DNA of 64,000 bases. It comes from Streptomyces sp. ERV7 (GTDB lineage: Bacteria > Actinomycetota > Actinomycetes > Streptomycetales > Streptomycetaceae). The translations under genes and the position numbers were made by a program. This document shows, one piece after another, positions 9,054-18,936 of the stretch. How positions within the stretch are numbered: the stretch's first letter is position 1; every line of letters begins with the position of its first letter. The notes under the pieces were generated by a model. That model was not told the DNA's origin, made no database searches, and was given only the letters and a program-made list of their open reading frames with translations. The stretch is taken from contig NZ_LYOY01000029.1 in assembly GCF_001653515.1 (NCBI RefSeq), forward strand, positions 248,001 through 312,000. The letters run 5' to 3'.

Positions 9054-9632
9054 CTACAGGTGCGGCAGGATCGCCGGCATCAGGTCCTGGAAGGTGCGGC
9101 CGTTGGACGGGTTGCCGATGGCCGTCATCTGCCAGCCCGTGCCCGCGCGGTGCACCTTCGCCATGATCTGCGCCGTGTACTGGCCGCCGCCGTCCAGCGT
9201 GTAGCGCGCCAGCTCCTGGCCGTTGCTCTCGTCCACGATGCGGCAGAACGCGTTCTGCACTTCCTGGAACGTCTGGCCGGTGAACGAGTTCACCGTGAAG
9301 ACGATCTGGTCGATGTGGACCGGGACGCGCTGGAGGTCGACGAGGATCGACTCGTCGTCGCCGCCCTGGCCCGCGCCGCCCACCAGGTTGTCGCCGGTGT
9401 GCCGGACCGAGCCGTCGTCACTGACGAGGTGGCGGAAGAACACCACGTCCACCGGCTGCTTGTCGGCGAAGAGCACCGCCGAGGCGTCCAGGTCGATCTC
9501 CCGGGTGCGCGAGCCGAACAGGCCGCGCCGCGGCGCCGCCTGCCAGCCGAGCCCCATCCGCACCGCGGTCAGGGTGCCGCCACCCTGCTTCTCCAGGCTG
9601 ATGGCCTGGCCCTTGGTCAGATTGACCGTCAC
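9054..9632 (-). CDS. TerD-family stress protein
   Basis: A complete 192-residue TerD protein: MTVNLTKGQAISLEKQ, REIDLDASAVLFADKQPVDV, then the acidic Ca-binding-type segment GDNLVGGAGQGGDDESILVD, and FTGQTFQEVQNAFCRIVDES...ARYTLDGGGQYTAQIMAKV. TerD proteins bind calcium through such acidic motifs and take part in tellurite and stress resistance; the exact role is unknown. The start codon is GTG with GAGAGGGG ahead of it; no closer ATG fits the family N-terminus. It lies downstream of uvrB with a 119-base gap that holds a possible -10 (TAGGGT), so it may have its own promoter. Confidence 0.92.
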   Translation of the reverse strand: MTVNLTKGQAISLEKQGGGTLTAVRMGLGWQAAPRRGLFGSRTREIDLDASAVLFADKQPVDVVFFRHLVSDDGSVRHTGDNLVGGAGQGGDDESILVDLQRVPVHIDQIVFTVNSFTGQTFQEVQNAFCRIVDESNGQELARYTLDGGGQYTAQIMAKVHRAGTGWQMTAIGNPSNGRTFQDLMPAILPHL

Positions 9633-9751
9633 GCGCTGTCCCCTCTCCGCATTTCTTACGTTCTCGGCCCCGACCCTACGCAGTGGCGCGATGTGCGCCA
9701 CCGCGCAGGGCGGATTTGTGTCGGTCTTGCAACACAGCGGGTGCCGGGCCG

Positions 9752-11881
<2,130 letters not shown>

Positions 11882-11887
11882 GGAACC

Positions 11888-11910
11888 ACCGTACGACCCC
11901 CCACTGACAG
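11888..11910 (-). promoter_or_regulatory. RecA-NDp (PafBC-type) promoter of uvrB
   Basis: Minus strand CTGTCAGTG, 8 bases, TACGGT. This fits the known RecA-independent damage promoter consensus TTGTC(A/G)GTG-N8-TANNNT with one mismatch. Transcription would start at or next to the uvrB ATG. Confidence 0.8.
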
Positions 11911-11953
11911 TCGGGCGCGATCGGCCCGGGGCGGGGGCGCGGACGGCCCCGGC

Positions 11954-12814
11954 TCACCAGTCGTGCGGCGACGAGGAGCCCTCGCCCGGGCGGTGCGGGG
12001 CCGCCCACTCGGTGCGCTCGGGGAACGACGGCAGATGGCGCGGAACGGGCGCCGGGCGGGGCGGCCGCTTCTCCCACTCGGGCTTGCCCATCACCACGAG
12101 CGGGTCGAACATCACGACGACGCCCGCGAGCACCAGGAAGGCGACCGGGCCGATGAGCATCGGCGCGAGCACGGTGGCGGAGGAGTCCCCTGCGGCGGTG
12201 CCCGCGCCGTCGTGCAGATGGACGGTGAGCGCCGCCATGCCCGTGTAGTGCATGCCGCTCACGGCGAGGCCCATGACGACGCTGGCGCCGAGGCTGGCCA
12301 GGAAGCCGTTGACCGAGACGGCCGCCCACAGGGCGGCGGTGGCGGCGACGACCGCGATCACCACCGAGAGGCTGACGGTGAGGGTGTTGTACGCGAACTC
12401 GCCGTGCAGTCGAATTCCGGCCATCCCGAGGTAGTGCATCGACGCCACGCCGAGCCCGGTGATGGTCCCGCCGGTGACCAGGGCCATGGGTGTGGCGCCC
12501 CGGTAGCCGACGATGAAGATGCCGATGCCGACCATCACGACGGCCAGGCCCAGGCTGGCGAACGTGATCGGGCGGTCGTAGCTCAGCACCTCCTGGCGGA
12601 CCGTGAAGCCCATCATCGCGATGAAGTGCATGGTCCATATGCCGGAGCCTATGGAGGTGGCCCCGAGGGCCAGCCAGAGCGCTCTGAAGGGCCGGTCGGC
12701 CCGTAGCGACCTGGCGGTGCAGCGCAGCCCGAGCGCACCGCCCAGACAGGCCATGAGGAACGCCACTACCGGCGTCACGAGGCCATAGGTGAAGCCGTCG
12801 ACCGTCCCGTGCAT
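11954..12814 (-). CDS. MHYT-domain integral membrane sensor
   Basis: A 286-residue protein with about seven transmembrane helices and three MHYT repeats: MHFIAM (62-67), MHYLGM (126-131) and MHYTGM (188-193). In this family the Met/His side chains are thought to bind a metal such as copper near the outer face and to sense a small molecule (O2, CO or NO). There is no attached GGDEF, EAL or kinase domain; the cytoplasmic Pro/Arg-rich tail after residue 240 is short, so it would signal through a partner or serve another role. AAGGG lies upstream of the ATG. It sits between uvrB and the alkyltransferase gene but on its own. Confidence 0.9.
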   Translation of the reverse strand: MHGTVDGFTYGLVTPVVAFLMACLGGALGLRCTARSLRADRPFRALWLALGATSIGSGIWTMHFIAMMGFTVRQEVLSYDRPITFASLGLAVVMVGIGIFIVGYRGATPMALVTGGTITGLGVASMHYLGMAGIRLHGEFAYNTLTVSLSVVIAVVAATAALWAAVSVNGFLASLGASVVMGLAVSGMHYTGMAALTVHLHDGAGTAAGDSSATVLAPMLIGPVAFLVLAGVVVMFDPLVVMGKPEWEKRPPRPAPVPRHLPSFPERTEWAAPHRPGEGSSSPHDW

Positions 12815-13063
12815 ATCCGTGTGCCCTTCACCCCGTACCGACTACCGACTGAAGAGGCCGACTGCTGTCGCGGAGGCCCTGGTTCGGGGCGACATTAAGG
12901 CTCGCCGAGCGACAGGCAAACATTTTCACGCCAATTTGTCGACACCTCGAACCCGGGAGGTGTCTTCCCCGTAGTTCTCCGGCAGCAAACGGGGCCCGTC
13001 CGATGGCGGCGACCGGCCCTCCGGAGACCGGACGGACCGGCGCCCCGGGCCGGCCGGAGGGCG

Positions 13064-13086
13064 TTGTCAGTGCCGGGTCGTACGGT
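13064..13086 (+). promoter_or_regulatory. RecA-NDp (PafBC-type) promoter of the alkyltransferase gene
   Basis: TTGTCAGTG, 8 bases, TACGGT: a full match to the RecA-independent DNA-damage promoter consensus. It ends 6 bases before the ATG at 13093, which decides the start and implies a leaderless message. Confidence 0.85.
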
Positions 13087-13092
13087 GGCGAC

Positions 13093-13671
13093 ATGAACAG
13101 CGACGAGCAGTTCGAGCGGGCCCCGGGGGCGCCGCAGCGGGTGGTGTGGGCGGTCGTCGGCAGCGACATCGGCCCCCTGCTGCTGGCCGCGACCGACCAG
13201 GGGCTGGTGAACGTGGTCTTCCACGCCCGGGAGGCGGTCCGGGACAAGGCGCTGCGCGGCCTGGCGGCCCGGCTGGGCGCCGAGCCGGTCCCGGCCCCCG
13301 CCGACGGCACGGGCCCGCTGGCCGAGCCCATACGCCAGCTGGAGGCGTATTTCGCGGGGGACCTGCGCGCGTTCGAGCTGCCGCTGGACTGGTCGCTGTC
13401 CTCCGGGTTCAACCGCCAGGTGCTCCGCGAACTGGAGGCGACCGTTCCGTACGGGACGGTGGTGGGGTACGGCGACCTCGCCGACCGGGTCGGCCAGCCC
13501 CGGGCGGCGCAGGCGGTGGGCGCCGCGATGGGGTCCAACCCGCTGCCGGTCGTGGTGCCCTGCCACCGGGTGGTGGAGAGCGACGGCGGGCTCGGCGGGT
13601 TCGGCGGCGGCCTGGAGACCAAGCGGCGGCTGCTCGCCCTGGAAGGGGTGCTGCCGCAGCCGCTGTTCTGA
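13093..13671 (+). CDS. ogt: Methylated-DNA--[protein]-cysteine S-methyltransferase
   Basis: Ogt/AGT suicide repair protein (192 residues) that removes alkyl groups from O6-alkylguanine in DNA onto its own cysteine. The acceptor Cys157 is in VVVPCHRVV. The DNA-binding part includes SSGFNRQVLRELEATVPYGTVVGYGDLADRVGQPRAAQ (Tyr and Arg-finger region), and the C-terminal GGFGGGLETKRRLLALEG is typical. A longer frame begins at 13003, but the damage promoter lies between, so the ATG at 13093 is the start. It converges on the cupin gene. Symbol ogt is by family; an adaptive ada-type AraC domain is absent. Confidence 0.93.
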   Translation: MNSDEQFERAPGAPQRVVWAVVGSDIGPLLLAATDQGLVNVVFHAREAVRDKALRGLAARLGAEPVPAPADGTGPLAEPIRQLEAYFAGDLRAFELPLDWSLSSGFNRQVLRELEATVPYGTVVGYGDLADRVGQPRAAQAVGAAMGSNPLPVVVPCHRVVESDGGLGGFGGGLETKRRLLALEGVLPQPLF

Positions 13672-13752
13672 GTGCTCCAGGCCGGGCCGCCGGGGTTCGG
13701 GCCGGCCCTTCGGGCTTCGGGGCCCGGGCCGTCCGGCGCAGGCCCCGTGGCG

Positions 13753-14142
13753 CTAGAGGCTGATGTGGTAGGCCTTGCGCAGCGTCTCGTGCACGGTCCA
13801 CGTCGTCCGGTCGCCCTCGCGCAGCACGCACGCGGCGCCGGGGCCGAGCTCCAGGGTGTCACCGCCCTCGACCTCGACGGTCGCGCGCCCGCTGACCACC
13901 ACGAAGAGCTCGTTGGCCTCGGTGTCGGTCACCACGCCGGGAGTGATCTGCCAGATGCCGCGCAGCTGCTTGCCGTCGGGCGACTCCCACAGCACCTTGC
14001 CGGTGACCTCGGGGGTGCCCGAGACGATCTGGCCGGGGTCCAGGGGCTCGGGCTCCAGCTCGGCGTCCGGGATGTGGACGACGAACGAGGCCGGTGCGGC
14101 CGCGTCGACGGAAGGGGACTCGATGTGATCATTGGTCGTCAT
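13753..14142 (-). CDS. Small cupin-domain protein
   Basis: A 129-residue single-domain cupin. The core reads LRGIWQITPGVVTDTEANELFVVVSGRATVEVEGGDTLELGPG, i.e. the strand-loop-strand of motif 1 followed by LREGDRTTWTVHETLRKAYHI as motif 2. The usual two His of motif 1 are replaced (DTEANE), with only the Glu kept, so metal binding may be weak or different; this is the 'cupin_3'-like (DUF861) type in which W-x-xxPG precedes the motif. The start ATG is preceded by TAGATT at close distance. No neighbour suggests a substrate. Confidence 0.82.
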   Translation of the reverse strand: MTTNDHIESPSVDAAAPASFVVHIPDAELEPEPLDPGQIVSGTPEVTGKVLWESPDGKQLRGIWQITPGVVTDTEANELFVVVSGRATVEVEGGDTLELGPGAACVLREGDRTTWTVHETLRKAYHISL

Positions 14143-14279
14143 GGCGCGCCAATCTAGCCATGCCCTCCGGCGCCCCCGACGCCGCCTCTGGCCGGAACCG
14201 CCCGCCGGGAGCAGACTCCCCGTGAGTGGGGTGCGGGGGCGGGCCCCCGTAGGCCTCGCGGCCGCCGCCTCCGCGCGCC

Positions 14280-14323
14280 TCGCACAGGTGATCGCCGCAG
14301 TTCGCACAGGTGATCGCCGCAGT
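14280..14323. repeat. 22-bp perfect tandem repeat upstream of psuG
   Basis: A 22-base unit (core GCACAGGTGATCGCCGCAG) occurs twice head to tail at 14280-14301 and 14302-14323, 38 bases before the psuG start. Either a pair of binding sites for a regulator of psuGK or a small duplication of the kind seen elsewhere in this window. Confidence 0.9.
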
Positions 14324-14361
14324 GACGTTTACGCGGTGCCCGGGCGCGCCAGGGATGGGGC

Positions 14362-15267
14362 ATGTCCTACGACGACGTACTCAAGGTGTCCGAAGAGGTG
14401 CGGGAGGCCCTGGCCGAGGGGCGTCCGGTGGTCGCTCTGGAGTCGACGATCATCGCGCACGGACTGCCGCGCCCACGCAATCTGCGGGTGGCGACGGAGC
14501 TGGAGGAGCTGGTATGGGCCGGGGGCGCCGTCCCCGCCACGGTCGCGGTCCTGGACGGGCGTCCCCATGTCGGCCTGGACAAGGACCAGTTGGAGCGGAT
14601 CGCGGGCGGCGGGCTGCGCAAGCTGGGCCACCGCGATCTGCCCATGGCGCTGACTGCGGGCGCCAGCGGGGCCACCACCGTCTCCGCGACCGCCTATCTG
14701 GCGCACTGGGCGGACATCCGCGTCTTCGCCACCGGCGGGCTCGGCGGTGTCCACCGCGGCTGGACCGAGACCCAGGACGAGTCGGCGGACCTGCGGCTCC
14801 TCGCCCGTACACCGGTCGCGGTGGTGTGCGCGGGGGTGAAGTCGATCCTCGACGTACCGGCGACGCTGCAGCGGCTGGAGACGCTGGGCATCGGGGTGGT
14901 CGGCTATGGCACGGACCGCTTCCCCGGCTTCTATCTGGCCGACTCCGGAGAGCCGGTCGACTGGACGGTGCACACCCCCCAGGAGGCCGCCGACGTGCTG
15001 CGGTCCCACGACGCGATCGGCCCCGAGTCGGCGCTGATCGTGGCCAATCCGGTACCGGAGGCCGAACAGCTCGATCCGGAGCTGCACGACCGGGTGCTGG
15101 CGGAGGCCCTGGCCGCGTGCCGGGAGCAGGGGATCACGGGCCAGGCCGTCACCCCGTTCCTGCTCGACCATCTGGTGCGGCACACCGGCGGGGCGTCCCT
15201 GGAGGCGAACGTGGCGGCGGTGCGCGGCAACGTACGGCTGGCGGCGGCGATCGCGGCGGCGCTGTGA
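14362..15267 (+). CDS. psuG: Pseudouridine-5'-phosphate glycosidase
   Basis: PsuG (YeiN family, 301 residues) reversibly cleaves pseudouridine 5'-phosphate into uracil and ribose 5-phosphate. Family landmarks: VVALESTIIAHGLPRPRN near the N-terminus, GGGLRKLGHRDLPMAL, the Mn/catalytic region VFATGGLGGVHRGW, the conserved GVKSILDVPATLQRLETLG, and LIVANPVP. It overlaps the next gene (kinase) by 4 bases, GTGA. Together with that kinase it forms the two-step pseudouridine salvage/degradation route in the cytosol. No transporter gene for pseudouridine is adjacent. Confidence 0.95.
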   Translation: MSYDDVLKVSEEVREALAEGRPVVALESTIIAHGLPRPRNLRVATELEELVWAGGAVPATVAVLDGRPHVGLDKDQLERIAGGGLRKLGHRDLPMALTAGASGATTVSATAYLAHWADIRVFATGGLGGVHRGWTETQDESADLRLLARTPVAVVCAGVKSILDVPATLQRLETLGIGVVGYGTDRFPGFYLADSGEPVDWTVHTPQEAADVLRSHDAIGPESALIVANPVPEAEQLDPELHDRVLAEALAACREQGITGQAVTPFLLDHLVRHTGGASLEANVAAVRGNVRLAAAIAAAL

Positions 15268-16211
15268 CGGACGCCCCCACCGGGCGGGCCGCGGCCGACG
15301 GCTCCGGGCCCCGCGGCCTCCTGGTCGTCGGCGACGTGGTGACCGATGTGGTCGCCCGGCACCGGGGGCCGCTGGCACCCGCCACCGACACGGCGGCCGA
15401 GATCCGTACGGTCCCGGGCGGCGCGGGGGCCAACGCGGCCTGCTGGGCCGCCCGTTCGGGCTGCGCGGACGTGCGCGTCCTGGGCCGGGTCGGCAGCGAT
15501 GCGCTGGCCTGGCACGAGCGGCGGCTGCGGCGGGCGGGCGTACGGCCGCTGCTCGTCCCGGACCCGGCGGCGCCCACCGCCACCGTGGTCTCGCTGGTCG
15601 ACACCGCGACCGCCGAGCGCACCTTCCTCACCGACAGCGGCGCCGTGCTGCGCATATCCCCCGCCGACTGGGACCCCGCGTTCCTGGACGGCGTCGGCCG
15701 GCTGCACCTGTCCGGCTATCTGTTCTTCGCCGACGCGAGCCGTGAACTGGCCCTCACCGCCTGCCGTTCGGCACTGGACGCCGGGGTTCCGGTGAGCCTG
15801 GACCCGGCGTCGGCGGGGTTCCTGGCCGAGCTGGGCGTCGAGCGGTTCCTGGCGGCGGCCCGGGGCGTGCAGGCGCTGCTGCCCAACGCCGACGAGGCGC
15901 GGCTGCTCACCGGACGCGCCGAACCGGCCGAAGCGGCGGCGCAGTTGAGCCGCGGCTTCCCGCTGGTCGCGGTCACGCTCGGGGCGGCCGGGGCGCTGGT
16001 GGCGGTGGGCGGCGAGGTCGTCGCCCGGGTGGCGGCCCCGCGGCCGGGCGCGGCCGCCGTCGACTCGACGGGCGCGGGCGACGCCTTCACCGGCGGCTTC
16101 CTCGCCGCCCTCCTCGCGGGCGCGGGCCCGGCCGAGGCGGCGGAAGCCGGCTGCCGGGCGGGCGCGGAGGCGGTGACGGTGGTGGGCGGACGGCCGCCCG
16201 CAGGCGACTGA
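15264..16211 (+). CDS. psuK: PfkB-family kinase, probable pseudouridine kinase
   Basis: A 315-residue ribokinase-like sugar/nucleoside kinase. Family motifs: GGAGANAACWAARSG near residue 45-60 and the anion-hole/catalytic motif DSTGAGDAFTGGFLAALL, with the Asp of GAGD as base. The GTG start overlaps the psuG stop codon (GTGA), so it is translationally coupled to psuG. That makes pseudouridine the likely substrate, giving the 5'-phosphate that PsuG splits. On sequence alone PfkB kinases cannot be assigned a substrate; the call rests on the context. Confidence 0.88.
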   Translation: MTDAPTGRAAADGSGPRGLLVVGDVVTDVVARHRGPLAPATDTAAEIRTVPGGAGANAACWAARSGCADVRVLGRVGSDALAWHERRLRRAGVRPLLVPDPAAPTATVVSLVDTATAERTFLTDSGAVLRISPADWDPAFLDGVGRLHLSGYLFFADASRELALTACRSALDAGVPVSLDPASAGFLAELGVERFLAAARGVQALLPNADEARLLTGRAEPAEAAAQLSRGFPLVAVTLGAAGALVAVGGEVVARVAAPRPGAAAVDSTGAGDAFTGGFLAALLAGAGPAEAAEAGCRAGAEAVTVVGGRPPAGD

Positions 16212-16230
16212 TCCGCAGATCCGCCGAAGG

Positions 16231-16872
16231 CTAGCGGGCCGGGCCCTGCCACGCCGGATGCCTGGGGTCGTCGGCGCGCACGACGACGTCGGCGGCCTCG
16301 GCGGGCCGCACCTCCTCCTCGTACCGCTCGAACGCGGAGAGCGTCCACCGGGCGCCCTCCTCCGTACGCCGCCGCAGCGCGCCCGGCGAGAGACGGACAT
16401 GGACGGTGAGGTCGAAGGGGAACCAGCGCCCCAGGAGCAGCGGCCCGTGCACCACCAGCACTCCCCCTTCGGGAAGCACCTCGTACGCGCTCCGGGTCGC
16501 CCGGTCGGTCACCGGGTCCCAGAGGTCGGGCAGCACCCGCCCGCTGCCCCCGGCCTCCAGGGGATCGAACACCTCCCGCCACAGCGCGGCCGTGTCGAAC
16601 CAGCCGTCGAAGTACGTGTCCGGGTCCTCACGGCCGAACTCGTAGCGCAGCGAGGCGGGCCGCAGGAAGCCCTCCGTGGACAGGACGAGCACCGACCGCC
16701 CCCGTAGGCGCAGCGCCTCGGCGAGCGAGTGCGCCAGCTCACCGGGCCGGGCCGCGGGCGCCCCGTCGACGCCGACGCGCAGCCAGGGGCCGCCGCCCCG
16801 GGGCCGCTCGTCCAGGGCCCGTTCCGCCAGAGCCTCGGTCAGCCGTTCCCATGTGATCGCTTCGAGTCGCAC
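16231..16872 (-). CDS. Uridine kinase-like protein without a Walker A motif
   Basis: A 213-residue protein similar in layout to the uridine kinase/phosphoribulokinase superfamily: RVGVDGAPAARPGELAHSL in the P-loop position, then a strand and LVLSTEGFLRPASLRYEFG, FDGWFDTAALWREVFDPL, and a lid-like Arg region LSPGALRRRTEEG. The P-loop should read GxxGxGKS/T but here is GVDGAPAARPGE, with no Lys-Ser/Thr. Such variants are common in Streptomyces, and I would not claim kinase activity. It converges with psuK (19-base gap), and the next gene on its strand is the HxlR regulator. Confidence 0.72.
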   Translation of the reverse strand: MRLEAITWERLTEALAERALDERPRGGGPWLRVGVDGAPAARPGELAHSLAEALRLRGRSVLVLSTEGFLRPASLRYEFGREDPDTYFDGWFDTAALWREVFDPLEAGGSGRVLPDLWDPVTDRATRSAYEVLPEGGVLVVHGPLLLGRWFPFDLTVHVRLSPGALRRRTEEGARWTLSAFERYEEEVRPAEAADVVVRADDPRHPAWQGPAR

Positions 16873-16929
16873 GCCTCCATGATGCGGGGCGCTCTCCGGG
16901 TGCTCTCCGCCCCGTGCGGCGGGCGGCCG

Positions 16930-17586
16930 TCACTCGCCCCGCAGCGCCGCCGCGACGGGCCCCTCGCCCGCCACCTCGATCCGTCCGTCCTTGACGCCCT
17001 CCTCGACCGTCAGCACGCCCTGTGCGAGCGCACGGCAGGTGTCGGCGTCCAGGACCAGCCGGGCGTCCGCGTCCGGCGCGGGCCCGTCCCCGTACACCGT
17101 GCCGCCGTCGTCCGCGGGTCCGTCGCCCGTCCGGACGTGGAACTCGCCCTCGTCCAGGCGTACGTCGAGGACCGCCGGGCCGTACGGAAGGCGGCGCAGC
17201 AGCGGGATCAGCGGGATCGCGAACCAGTGCGCGCGCACGGCGTCGGTGGGCCGCCGCTCGGCGAGGTCCGGCGCTCCCCAGGCGGCGAGGGCGGTCAGCA
17301 CGGGCAGCAACTCGCGTCCGCGCGCGGTCAGTTCGTACACCGTCGCGGCCGCGGGCGGGGGCAGCTTGCGGCGGGTCGCCAGCTCCTCGCGCTCCATGTC
17401 CTTGAGCCGGGAGGCGAGCACGTCCGTGGAGACACCCGGGAGATCCGCGTGCAGATCTGTATAACGACGCGGCCCGGCAAGGAGTTCCCGGACGATCAGC
17501 AGCGTCCACCGGTCCCCGACCGCATCGAGAGCGCGGGCAGCGGCGCAGTACTGGTCGTAGCTTCGACGGCGTGGCTGACGTGGCAT
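16930..17586 (-). CDS. HxlR-type winged-helix transcriptional regulator
   Basis: A 218-residue protein. Residues 1-110 are an HxlR domain: CAAARALDAVGDRWTLLIVRELLAGPRRYTDLHADLPGVSTDVLASRLKDMEREEL and then VYELTARGREL. The first Cys of the domain (QYCAAARAL) is conserved in this family and is redox-active in some members. The C-terminal half (110-218) is an SCP2-like/effector extension. The promoter TTGGAA-16-TAGACT ends 7 bases before the ATG, so it is probably leaderless, and CTTGG/CCAAG inverted repeats overlap the -35. It is divergent from alaA, its most likely target together with itself. Confidence 0.9.
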   Translation of the reverse strand: MPRQPRRRSYDQYCAAARALDAVGDRWTLLIVRELLAGPRRYTDLHADLPGVSTDVLASRLKDMEREELATRRKLPPPAAATVYELTARGRELLPVLTALAAWGAPDLAERRPTDAVRAHWFAIPLIPLLRRLPYGPAVLDVRLDEGEFHVRTGDGPADDGGTVYGDGPAPDADARLVLDADTCRALAQGVLTVEEGVKDGRIEVAGEGPVAAALRGE

Positions 17587-17593
17587 GCGACGC

Positions 17594-17644
17594 AGTCTAG
17601 ACAAGATGTTGGACTTTCCAAGCTCCAACTTGGTAAAACCAAGT
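17594..17644. promoter_or_regulatory. hxlR promoter with clustered inverted-repeat operators
   Basis: On the minus strand TTGGAA (17621-17616) and TAGACT (17599-17594) are 16 bases apart. Three overlapping palindromes built on the half-site TTGG/CCAA lie here: TTGGA-CTT-TCCAA (17609-17621), CCAAG-N6-CTTGG (17618-17633) and ACTTGG-TAAAA-CCAAGT (17628-17644). They sit between two divergent genes and cover the -35 element, as expected for autoregulation by the HxlR protein. Confidence 0.65.
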
Positions 17645-17715
17645 GAAGCACATCGAGTGACGCAGGACAGACGAGTCACACCAGAGGGATCTGGGCACCG
17701 CGGGAGGGCCACGGC

Positions 17716-18927
17716 ATGGAGTTCCGGCAGTCGAGCAAGCTGAGCGAGGTCTGTTACGAGATCCGCGGCCCGGTCATCGAGCACGCCAACGCGCTGGAGG
17801 AGGCGGGCCACAGCGTGCTGCGCCTCAACACCGGCAACCCGGCGCTCTTCGGCTTCGAGGCGCCGGAGGAGATCCTCCAGGACATGATCCGGATGCTTCC
17901 GCAGGCGCACGGCTACACGGACTCGCGCGGCATCCTCTCGGCCCGCCGCGCCGTCGCCCAGCGCTACCAGGCGATGGGGCTTCCGGACGTCTCCGTCGAC
18001 GACGTCTTCCTCGGCAACGGCGTCTCCGAGCTGGTCTCCATGGCCGTGCAGGCGCTGCTGGAGGACGGCGACGAAGTCCTCATCCCCGCGCCCGACTTCC
18101 CGCTCTGGACGGCCGTCACCACGCTCGCCGGCGGCAAGGCCGTGCACTACATCTGCGACGAGTCGGCCGAGTGGTACCCCGACCTCGACGACATGGCGTC
18201 GAAGATCACCGACCGCACCAGGGCCGTCGTCATCATCAACCCCAACAACCCCACGGGCGCGGTGTATCCGAAGGAGGTCATCGAGGGCATCCTCGATCTG
18301 GCCCGCCGCCACCAGCTGATGGTGTTCGCGGACGAGATCTACGACCAGATCGTCTACGACGACGCCGTCGCCCACACCGCCGCCGCGCTCGCCCCCGACC
18401 TGGTCGTCCTGACCTTCAGCGGGCTGTCGAAGACGTACCGCGTGGCAGGGTTCCGCTCCGGCTGGCTGGTCGTCAGCGGCCCCCAGCAGCACGCCAGGAG
18501 CTATCTGGAGGGGCTGACCATGCTCGCCTCCATGCGGCTGTGCCCCAACGCGCCCGCCCAGTACGCCATCCAGGCCGCGCTCGGCGGACGCCAGACCATC
18601 AAGGAGCTGACCGCGCCGGGCGGGCGGCTGCACGAGCAGCGCAACCGGGCCTGGGAGAAGCTGAACGAGATCCCCGGGGTGTCCTGTGTGAAGCCGAAGG
18701 GCGCGCTGTACGCGTTCCCCCGGATCGACCCCAAGGTTCACCCGATCGAAGACGACGAGAAGTTCGTCCTTGACCTGCTGCTACGGGAGAAGATCCAGGT
18801 GGTGCAGGGTACGGGCTTCAACTGGCCGCGACCGGACCACTTCCGGATCCTGACGCTGCCCCACGCGGACGACCTGGACGCGGCCATCAGCCGCATCGGG
18901 CGCTTTCTGAGCGGATACCGGCAGTAG
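17716..18927 (+). CDS. alaA: PLP-dependent alanine aminotransferase
   Basis: A 403-residue fold-type I aminotransferase, close over its whole length to E. coli AlaA: SSKLSEVCYEIRGPV, LRLNTGNPALFGFEAP, INPNNPTGAVYPKEV, FADEIYDQIVYDD (Asp206, Tyr209 for PLP ring contacts) and LSKTYRVAGFRSGW, where Lys239 is the PLP lysine. It ends FLSGYRQ, as does AlaA. It interconverts pyruvate plus glutamate with alanine plus 2-oxoglutarate in the cytosol. It lies divergent from the HxlR gene with shared operator-like repeats; the 3' neighbour starts 9 bases downstream. Confidence 0.93.
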   Translation: MEFRQSSKLSEVCYEIRGPVIEHANALEEAGHSVLRLNTGNPALFGFEAPEEILQDMIRMLPQAHGYTDSRGILSARRAVAQRYQAMGLPDVSVDDVFLGNGVSELVSMAVQALLEDGDEVLIPAPDFPLWTAVTTLAGGKAVHYICDESAEWYPDLDDMASKITDRTRAVVIINPNNPTGAVYPKEVIEGILDLARRHQLMVFADEIYDQIVYDDAVAHTAAALAPDLVVLTFSGLSKTYRVAGFRSGWLVVSGPQQHARSYLEGLTMLASMRLCPNAPAQYAIQAALGGRQTIKELTAPGGRLHEQRNRAWEKLNEIPGVSCVKPKGALYAFPRIDPKVHPIEDDEKFVLDLLLREKIQVVQGTGFNWPRPDHFRILTLPHADDLDAAISRIGRFLSGYRQ

Positions 18928-18936
18928 CACGCGGCA

